Below, piece by piece: positions 58,521 to 64,000 of a DNA stretch of 64,000 bases. The notes beneath the pieces were generated by a model. That model saw only the letters and a list, made by a program, of their open reading frames with translations. It had not been told where the DNA came from and ran no database searches. Position 1 is the stretch's first letter; each line of letters begins with the position of its first letter. The position numbers and the translations under genes were made by a program. Location of the stretch: NCBI RefSeq assembly GCF_002223055.1, contig NZ_NKFL01000006.1, positions 1,364,001 through 1,428,000 of the forward strand. Reading direction: 5' to 3'. This DNA comes from Burkholderia sp. HI2500. Its GTDB lineage: Bacteria > Pseudomonadota > Gammaproteobacteria > Burkholderiales > Burkholderiaceae.

Positions 58521-58549
58521 TTGCGGTCACCGCAAACACTGGTTATATT
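58521..58549 (+). promoter_or_regulatory. Sigma-70-like promoter of the SOS-box gene
   Basis: TTGCGG (58521-58526) and TATATT (58544-58549) with a 17-base spacer, placing the start point at about 58557, inside the LexA-type box. Confidence 0.65.
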
Positions 58550-58556
58550 TACAGTA

Positions 58557-58572
58557 CTGTATTTATGAACAG
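58557..58572. promoter_or_regulatory. LexA-type SOS box
   Basis: CTGTATTTATGAACAG fits the CTGT-N8-ACAG consensus for gamma- and betaproteobacterial LexA. It covers the predicted start point and lies 12 bases before the coding start of the small gene. Confidence 0.75.
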
Positions 58573-58583
58573 TGAGGTGCGCG

Positions 58584-58859
58584 ATGGAACATCTGGTCCG
58601 TATCGTCAACGAAGCTGATCGCCAAGTGCTGGCGTGGCTCCGCGCTCAGGTCGGTGATGCCCGCGTCGAGCGCGCGGCTCGCCAGCTCGGGCATACGCGC
58701 AAGCCCTTCCCGTCCGCCGTATGCCGGTATCTGGGCATGAGCGCACCGGCCACGCTGCGCCAGGCCGAACGGCCGCGCGCCGCTCGCGATTTCTCGGTCG
58801 GCGATCGTTACCTGTCGTTGATCCGCCAGCACCTCGCCACGCACTCGGCCAGCCGATGA
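58584..58859 (+). CDS. Small uncharacterised protein under a LexA-type box
   Basis: The 91-residue product is Arg/Ala-rich and soluble-looking (LVRIVNEADRQVLAWLRAQV then ARQLGHTRKPFPSAVCRYLG). I do not recognise a family. ATG at 58584 has GAGG six bases upstream. Start point, promoter and SOS box together suggest DNA-damage induction. A predicted DNA-binding or cell-cycle role would be guesswork. Confidence 0.75.
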   Translation: MEHLVRIVNEADRQVLAWLRAQVGDARVERAARQLGHTRKPFPSAVCRYLGMSAPATLRQAERPRAARDFSVGDRYLSLIRQHLATHSASR

Positions 58860-58940
58860 AATGGCGGCGGCTGGCCGCGTCGGTGGCCCGGAAAGCCGGA
58901 GGGCCTGCGAATTCGCTGGCCCGGCCGGCCGACACCATGC

Positions 58941-59276
58941 TTACGTGGCCGCGGTGGCTTCCCGTACGAGGCGGCCGAGCGTTTCAAATGCCGCTTCGTG
59001 CGCCGCATCGGACACGCGCGTGCAAGCGCGCCGGATATAGCCGTCGAAGCGGTCGAAGCGGTCGGAATTCGAGAAGATCGAGCCGGGCGCGATCCTGACT
59101 CCGTGCGCGAGCGCGGCGTCGAACAGCGCCTCGGAGCGCATGCCGTCCGGCAGCGCGATCCACAGCAGCATCCCGCCCGGCGGCTGGTTCATCCGCGTTC
59201 CGGCCGGGAAATGCCGCGCAATCGCATCGGTCGTCACGTCGCGCTGCACGCGCAACCGCCGCACCCTGCCTGGCAC
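58941..59276 (-). pseudogene. Truncated MocR-type aminotransferase C-terminal remnant
   Basis: About 110 codons matching only the C-terminal end of a MocR/GntR-aminotransferase regulator (IARHFPAGTRMNQPPGGMLLWIALP and SIFSNSDRFDRFDGYIRRAC). The DNA-binding domain and most of the PLP domain, some 370 residues, are missing. The frame abuts the YedE gene, and the first residues have no counterpart. Non-functional. Confidence 0.8.
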
Positions 59277-59291
59277 GCGGCGGCCCCGACA

Positions 59292-59714
59292 TCACCGCAC
59301 ACTCCTGCGCCGCTCGACCCACTCGAACACCGCCATCCCTACCAGCATCGCGACGACGAACACGATCCCCTTCGCCGACCCGAAGCCGATCGACACGATC
59401 GCGGGCCCCGGGCAGAACCCGGCGATCCCCCAGCCGATGCCGAACACCGCACTTCCGGCAACCAGCCGCACGGTGATCGCACGCACGGCCGGCAACTGCA
59501 TCGGCAAGCCGAGCCACGTCCGCGTCCGGCGCTTCGCCCAGGCGAACGCGAACACGGCCACGCCCGTCGCACCGGCCATCACGAACGCGAGCGACGGATC
59601 CCAGCGGCCCGCCAGGTCGAGAAAACCGAGCACCTTCTGCGGATTGGCCATGCCCGACACGATGAGGCCGGTGCCGAACAGCAGCCCCGCCAGAAACGCG
59701 AATCCTGCCTGCAT
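59292..59714 (-). CDS. YeeE/YedE half-transporter (DUF6691)
   Basis: The 140-residue membrane protein has about four hydrophobic helices and resembles the second half of split YeeE/YedE transporters ([22 protein letters not shown] is typical). Such pairs move thiosulfate or persulfide sulfur. It lies one base after the partner gene and is controlled, presumably, by the BigR-type regulator upstream. Confidence 0.85.
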   Translation of the reverse strand: MQAGFAFLAGLLFGTGLIVSGMANPQKVLGFLDLAGRWDPSLAFVMAGATGVAVFAFAWAKRRTRTWLGLPMQLPAVRAITVRLVAGSAVFGIGWGIAGFCPGPAIVSIGFGSAKGIVFVVAMLVGMAVFEWVERRRSVR

Positions 59715-59715
59715 G

Positions 59716-60150
59716 TCAGCCTCCCAGCACGTGCCGTCGCACGAAGACGGTCGCGAAGCCTGCGACCATGAAGACTACCGTCGCGACCACCGAGCGCAAC
59801 GCACCGCGCGACATCCCGCACACGCCGTGGCCGCTCGTGCAACCGCCCGCATAGCGCGTGCCGACGCCGACCAGCAGCCCGGCCGCCACCAGTTCGACCC
59901 AGCCTGCATCGACAAGCGGCGTCATACGATTCCCTGCGACGTACATCACAAGCGGCGCGGCGATCAGCCCGGCGACGAACGCAGCGCGCCAGTCGCGCTC
60001 GCCCGCGCGTGCCGTGAGCAGACCGCCGACGATGCCGCTGATGCCGGCAATCCGGCCGTTGAACGCGACGAGCCACGCGGCCGCGAGCCCGATCAGGACG
60101 CCGCCGGCCAGCGACAGCCACGGCGTGAAATGAAGCGCATCAAGCTGCAT
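59716..60150 (-). CDS. YeeE/YedE family transporter
   Basis: The 144-residue membrane protein carries the hallmark [16 protein letters not shown] with conserved Cys residues used in sulfur transfer. It is the first half of a split transporter and overlaps the regulator gene by 11 bases. Confidence 0.88.
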   Translation of the reverse strand: MQLDALHFTPWLSLAGGVLIGLAAAWLVAFNGRIAGISGIVGGLLTARAGERDWRAAFVAGLIAAPLVMYVAGNRMTPLVDAGWVELVAAGLLVGVGTRYAGGCTSGHGVCGMSRGALRSVVATVVFMVAGFATVFVRRHVLGG

Positions 60151-60490
60151 CGCGCCGCCCCTTCGCGGCCGGGCCGCAGAACTGTTCGTACAACACGCCC
60201 ATCACCGCGATCGCGGCCGGGCTGTCGAGCGAATAGTGGATGTTCTTGCCCTCGCGGCGCGTGCGAACCAGCGCGTTGTCCCGCAACACGCCGAGCTGCT
60301 GCGACAGGGTCGGCTGGCGGATATCCAGCGCCGTCTCGAGATCGCTGACGCACCGCTCGCCTTGCGACAGTTCGCAGAGCAGCAGCAGCCGGTCGGGATT
60401 CGACATCACCTTGAGCAGCGCGCAGGCCGATTCGGCAGCCGCACGCATCGGGTCGGGTTCCGGCAACCCGGTGGAAAGATCGTCGTTCAT
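60140..60490 (-). CDS. bigR: BigR/SqrR-type ArsR regulator
   Basis: The 116-residue winged-HTH repressor has the ArsR core (QPTLSQQLGVLRDNALVRTR) and two Cys, Cys39 (LLCE) and Cys105 (EQFCGP), 66 residues apart, as in persulfide sensors BigR/SqrR. A palindrome upstream is the likely operator. It would derepress the YedE genes on sulfide stress. Confidence 0.88.
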   Translation of the reverse strand: MNDDLSTGLPEPDPMRAAAESACALLKVMSNPDRLLLLCELSQGERCVSDLETALDIRQPTLSQQLGVLRDNALVRTRREGKNIHYSLDSPAAIAVMGVLYEQFCGPAAKGRRDAA

Positions 60491-60513
60491 CGGCGCAGGG
60501 ACACAATTAAAGA

Positions 60514-60530
60514 ATCAATATTATATTGAT
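60514..60530. promoter_or_regulatory. Palindromic operator of BigR-type regulator
   Basis: ATCAATATTATATTGAT, perfect 7-base arms around TTA, 24 bases upstream of the regulator start in an AT-rich run. Confidence 0.6.
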
Positions 60531-60592
60531 TTATATAATGATGTTCCCCGCGGTTTACCGGCAGAGGCAGGCGGCCGTGCCCCCTCCGTCGC

Positions 60593-61954
60593 TCAGGCCT
60601 GCTTGCCCGCCATCGCCTTCGCGGCAGTTACGCGCGTCGAATCGGCGCGAACCACACCGAGCGCCAGCACCGCCATCCCCGCGATCACGCACGGCACCGC
60701 GACGACGGCGAACGCTGTCGACAACGGCACGCCCATCGCGAGCATCGCGCCGCCCGCCATCGATCCGACGACCGAGCCGCCACGGCCGATCCCGTTCGCC
60801 CAGCTCACGCCGGTGGTGCGGCACTCGGTCGGATAGAACGCGGCCGACAACGCGTTCGCGCCGACCTGAGAACCCGACACGCAAAAGCCGGCCGCGAACA
60901 CGGCGAGCGCGGCGCCCCACGGCGATGCGGCAAACACGCCGATCGCGGCGACGAACACACCGGCCGCCGCATAGCTGCAGGCCAGTACACGATGCGGATC
61001 GAAACGGTCCATCAAGCCGCCGAGGACGATCGCGCCGAGCGTGCCGCCGATCTGGAACATCGCGGTGACGCGTGCGGCCGTCTGCAGCGTCGCGCCGGTC
61101 GTGCGCAGCAGCGTCGGCAGCCAGCTCGACAGCAGGTAGATCACGAGCAGGCTCATGAAGAACGTGAGCCACAGCAGCAGCGTGCCGCGCAGCAGGTCGG
61201 CACCGAACAGGCGGCCAAGCGGCGACCCGGCCGGCTTGCCGTCGGGCGCGATGAACGAAGCGTTCGCAAGATGCGGATCGGGTGCGATGCGCCCCAGCAT
61301 CGCCGCGATCCGTTCGCGCGCCGCACCTGCGTTGACGAGATAGCGCACCGATTCCGGCAGCCGCCACGCGAGCACCGGCAGCAGCAACAACGGCGCGGCC
61401 CCGCCGACGACGAGCACCGCGCGCCAGCCGTGGTGTTCGATCAACGACGCAGCCGCGAGCCCGCCGAGCGCGGAGCCGATCGTGAAGCCGCAGAACATCG
61501 TCGTCACCAGCAGCGAACGGCGCCGCGCCGGGCAGTATTCGGACGTGAGCGTGATCGCATTGGGCATCGCGCCACCGAGCCCGAGCCCGGTCACGAAGCG
61601 CCACGCGATCAGCTCGGTCAGGCCGCCCGCGCTCGCCGACGCGGCGCTCGCGATGCCGAAGCACGCCACGCAGGCGAGCAGCAGCCGCTTGCGGCCGAAC
61701 CGGTCGCCGAACGGCCCGAACACGAGCGCGCCGGCCATCAACCCGGCGAGCCCCGCGCCGAACACCGGTGCGAGCTGCGCGGGCGACAGCCCCCATTCCG
61801 CGCGGATGACGGGGGCGATGAACCCGATCGATGCGGTATCGAAACCGTCGATCGCGACGATCAGAAAGCACAGGACGACGATCGCGGCCTGAAACGGCGC
61901 CACGCGATGCCGGTCGATCCATTCGCTGACGTCGATGGACAGCGTATCGGCCAT
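60593..61954 (-). CDS. mhbT: MFS aromatic acid transporter (AAHS)
   Basis: The 453-residue product is an aromatic acid:proton symporter: AIDGFDTASIGFIAPVIR in helix 1 and GPFGDRFGRKRLL in the helix 2-3 loop are diagnostic. The start at 61954 has TGGAGGAG upstream. Its neighbours point to 3-hydroxybenzoate or gentisate as substrate; the symbol follows the Klebsiella mhb cluster by analogy. Confidence 0.87.
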   Translation of the reverse strand: MADTLSIDVSEWIDRHRVAPFQAAIVVLCFLIVAIDGFDTASIGFIAPVIRAEWGLSPAQLAPVFGAGLAGLMAGALVFGPFGDRFGRKRLLLACVACFGIASAASASAGGLTELIAWRFVTGLGLGGAMPNAITLTSEYCPARRRSLLVTTMFCGFTIGSALGGLAAASLIEHHGWRAVLVVGGAAPLLLLPVLAWRLPESVRYLVNAGAARERIAAMLGRIAPDPHLANASFIAPDGKPAGSPLGRLFGADLLRGTLLLWLTFFMSLLVIYLLSSWLPTLLRTTGATLQTAARVTAMFQIGGTLGAIVLGGLMDRFDPHRVLACSYAAAGVFVAAIGVFAASPWGAALAVFAAGFCVSGSQVGANALSAAFYPTECRTTGVSWANGIGRGGSVVGSMAGGAMLAMGVPLSTAFAVVAVPCVIAGMAVLALGVVRADSTRVTAAKAMAGKQA

Positions 61955-62033
61955 GATGATGTCTCCTCCAGGAAGGCGGTCGCGCGTCGTGTCGTTGAAA
62001 TGCGCGCCGCCGGAATCGGCCAACCGCGCCGCG

Positions 62034-63242
62034 TTACGCGACGGACTTCAGGCAATCCTCCGCGCGCCAGCCGTGCAGCCAGTCGAGCGCGTCGTAGAAC
62101 TGCGCCTGCGTGCGGCCGACCCAGAGGCCGTTGCGCACCTGCCGCTCGACGCCCTTAGCGTGATAGATCCGCCCCATCTCGCGCGCCGAATACAGCACGC
62201 GCGCGGTGCGCGGAATCCGCACACGTTCATACAGCGCGAACGCGGCCTCGAAGTCGACATCGGTCCGGGCGACGGCCGCACCGAGCGTCACCGCGTCCTC
62301 GAGCGCCTGGCACGCGCCCTGCGCGATGTATTGCGTCATCGGATGCGCGGCGTCGCCGAGCACCGTCGCGCGGCCTTCGCTCCAGCGTTCGACCGGATCG
62401 CGATCGGCGGTCGCCCAGCGCTTCCACGACGTCGGCCGGTCGAGCATCTGCTTCGGCAGCGGATGGACGCCGTCGAAGTACGACAGCACTTCTTCCTTGC
62501 TGCCCTCGCGCACGCCCCAGGTTTCCTGCTCGCGGCTGTGGAACGTGACGACGAGGTTGTACTGCCGCCCGCCGCGCAGCGGGTAGTGAACGAGATGGCA
62601 ATGCGGGCCTGCCCACACGACCGGCGCATTGATCTGCAGGTCCTGCGGCATGTTGTCGACGTCGACCACCGCGCGATACACGACGTGGCCCGTCACGCGA
62701 TGCGCGTCGCCGATCAGCGCTTGACGGATCGCGGATTTCACGCCGTCGCAGCCGATCACCGCATCGGCGCGATAACGTTCGCCGTGCTGGTCGGTCACGG
62801 TCACGCCGTTGCCGTCCTGCTCGAAGCCGCACACCTGCGTGCTCGTCCGGAATTCGATCAGCGGATGATCCTTGACCGCCTCGTAGATCGACAGGTGAAT
62901 GTCCGCGCGATGAATCACCGCATACGGATTGCCGAAGCGCTCGCGGTACGCGGCGCCCGTATCGACGCGCGCCACCTCGCGCGCATCGACCGCATCCATC
63001 AGTTGCAGCCAGTCGGTGAACACCGCCCGGCCGCGCGCGGCCTCGCCGACACCCAGCGCGTCGAGCGCGTTGAATGCGTTCGCCGCGAGCTGGATCCCCG
63101 CGCCGATCTCGCCGATCCGGTCGGCCTGTTCGAGCAGCTTCACGCGGATGCCCTGGCGCGCGAGCGCGAGCGCCGTCGCGAGCCCGCCGATGCCGCCGCC
63201 GATCACCAGCACGCGCCGGCCGTTGTGTTGTGTCTCGCCCAT
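62034..63242 (-). CDS. mhbM: 3-hydroxybenzoate 6-hydroxylase
   Basis: The 402-residue FAD monooxygenase converts 3-hydroxybenzoate to gentisate with NADH and O2. The Rossmann motif is VLVIGGGIGGLATALAL, the DG motif VIGCDGVKSAIR and the GD motif LGDAAHPMTQYIAQGACQ. ATG at 63242 follows AGGAGA. It is the first catalytic step of the gentisate branch encoded here. Confidence 0.93.
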   Translation of the reverse strand: MGETQHNGRRVLVIGGGIGGLATALALARQGIRVKLLEQADRIGEIGAGIQLAANAFNALDALGVGEAARGRAVFTDWLQLMDAVDAREVARVDTGAAYRERFGNPYAVIHRADIHLSIYEAVKDHPLIEFRTSTQVCGFEQDGNGVTVTDQHGERYRADAVIGCDGVKSAIRQALIGDAHRVTGHVVYRAVVDVDNMPQDLQINAPVVWAGPHCHLVHYPLRGGRQYNLVVTFHSREQETWGVREGSKEEVLSYFDGVHPLPKQMLDRPTSWKRWATADRDPVERWSEGRATVLGDAAHPMTQYIAQGACQALEDAVTLGAAVARTDVDFEAAFALYERVRIPRTARVLYSAREMGRIYHAKGVERQVRNGLWVGRTQAQFYDALDWLHGWRAEDCLKSVA

Positions 63243-63261
63243 GTCTGTCTCCTGCTTCGTG

Positions 63262-63903
63262 TTACGCGACATAATCCGGTTGCCGCTGCGGTTGCGCGGC
63301 CTCGAACGCCGGCTCGTGCCGCGCGTGTTCATATACCGCGAGGCTGCGCGGATACGCGCTCAAGTCGCAATCCATCCGCAACGCGTTCGCGACCTGCGGC
63401 ACGAGGCATACGTCGGCGAGCGTCGGCGTGTCGCCGAAGCACCACGGGCCGTCGTCCGCGCGCGCGAGCAGCCGCTCGACGGCGGCCATCCCTTCCGCGA
63501 TCCAGTGCCGGTACCACGCGGTCTTCTGCTGCGGCGTGACCTTCAACTCGGTGTCGAGATAGCGCAGCACGCGCAGGTTGTTGACCGGATGGATGTCGCA
63601 TGCGATCAGCGTCGCGAGTTCCAGCACGCGCGCACGATGGTGCAGTTCGAGCGGAATCAGTCGAGGCGTCGGCTGGATCTGGTCGAGGTAATCGAGGATC
63701 GCGAGCGACTGCCCGAGACGAAAATCCCCATCGACCAGCGCCGGCACCGCGGCCGACGGGTTCACGTTCGCGACGTACGCCGCCTCGCGATGCTCGCCGG
63801 TGCGGATGTTCACCGGCAGCGTGTCGTACGGCAGCCCTTTCAGCGCGAGCGCGATGCGCACCCGGTAGGACGTCGAACTGTTGAAGAAGCTATGCAGTTG
63901 CAC
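63262..63903 (-). CDS. mhbI: Maleylpyruvate isomerase (zeta GST)
   Basis: The 213-residue zeta-class glutathione transferase carries the catalytic FFNSSTSYRVRIALALKG motif and CDIHPVNNLRVLRYL. It isomerises maleylpyruvate to fumarylpyruvate in gentisate breakdown. The family also includes maleylacetoacetate isomerase; context favours maleylpyruvate. Confidence 0.93.
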   Translation of the reverse strand: MQLHSFFNSSTSYRVRIALALKGLPYDTLPVNIRTGEHREAAYVANVNPSAAVPALVDGDFRLGQSLAILDYLDQIQPTPRLIPLELHHRARVLELATLIACDIHPVNNLRVLRYLDTELKVTPQQKTAWYRHWIAEGMAAVERLLARADDGPWCFGDTPTLADVCLVPQVANALRMDCDLSAYPRSLAVYEHARHEPAFEAAQPQRQPDYVA

Positions 63904-63928
63904 GATGTCGCCTTTCGATGAAGATGCG

Positions 63929-64000
63929 TCAGACCACGCGCACGGTCAGCTCGCCGAGCCGTTCGACGCCGACCTTCATCACGTCGCCCGCGACCACCGC
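63929..64000 (-). CDS. mhbH: Fumarylpyruvate hydrolase (3' end only)
   Basis: The last 23 codons, AVVAGDVMKVGVERLGELTV then RVV, match the C-terminal end of fumarylacetoacetate-hydrolase family enzymes. In this operon that is fumarylpyruvate hydrolase. The start lies past the right edge. Confidence 0.75.
   Translation of the reverse strand, partial: AVVAGDVMKVGVERLGELTVRVV

Noticed and set aside
58984..59517. A 177-codon frame overlapping the MocR remnant and YedE gene.
   Set aside because: Arg/Ala-rich shadow of both; no domain.
60555..61922. A 455-codon minus-strand frame overlapping the AAHS transporter.
   Set aside because: Arg-rich with no domains; the overlapping 453-residue transporter is clear.

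Overview
The window is GC-rich, densely coded DNA that reads as Burkholderia sensu stricto, most likely the Burkholderia cepacia complex, and probably a secondary chromosome. The genus-level call rests on gene types and pairings (MauG-like/phosphatase pair, gsi-iaaA peptide operon, pcaQ-pcaHG, mhb-type gentisate genes, many LysR/AraC regulators, BCCT and APC transporters). It is inference from remembered gene neighbourhoods, not from a database search. No rRNA, tRNA, insertion sequence or CRISPR array was seen.

Layout. 0-6.5 kb: a tandem alpha/beta hydrolase and a Wzx-type flippase, probably the edge of an exopolysaccharide cluster, then an exported GH3 beta-glucosidase. 6.5-10.7 kb: DUF4865 protein with its divergent LysR regulator and a tiny coupled membrane protein, YigZ/IMPACT, an H-NS-like protein and polyphosphate kinase 2. 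10.7-19 kb: the most unusual locus, a type I secretion operon with two small genes whose products share a 15-residue double-glycine leader, followed by a C39-peptidase ABC exporter, an LpxL-like acyltransferase, an HlyD adaptor and an OmpW-like protein; a TolC-like channel is divergent. 19-29.7 kb: an HxlR regulator with a dehalogenase-like hydrolase and twin palindromic operators, gamma-glutamyltranspeptidase, a YdjM-like membrane protein, Lhr helicase with a 14-copy hexanucleotide repeat, and an APC permease.

29.8-35 kb: a HigBA-type toxin-antitoxin pair with a palindromic operator, then pcaQ and pcaHG (protocatechuate 3,4-dioxygenase). These are separated by a two-gene cassette (XRE regulator, YebB-like protein) flanked by directly repeated copies of the pca control region. 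35-46.3 kb: an AraC/hydrolase pair, then a nine-gene minus-strand peptide-utilisation operon (RpiR regulator, IaaA, GsiABCD-type transporter, DmpA-like aminopeptidase, DppA-like D-aminopeptidase) joined by 1-4 nt overlaps at several junctions.

46.8-58.9 kb: MFS transporter, GH31 glycosidase and porin as one sugar-uptake unit, a BetT-like BCCT transporter with a small membrane protein, a methyltransferase, a lipoprotein phosphatase translationally coupled to a di-haem peroxidase, and a small uncharacterised gene with a LexA-type SOS box over its predicted start point. 58.9-64 kb: a MocR-type pseudogene remnant, a BigR/YedE sulfur module, and a gentisate-pathway cluster (AAHS transporter, 3-hydroxybenzoate 6-hydroxylase, maleylpyruvate isomerase, partial fumarylpyruvate hydrolase) running off the right edge.

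The best candidate for an undescribed system is the double-glycine peptide locus at 10.7-19 kb. The LexA-box small gene and the duplicated pca control region are the next most interesting.
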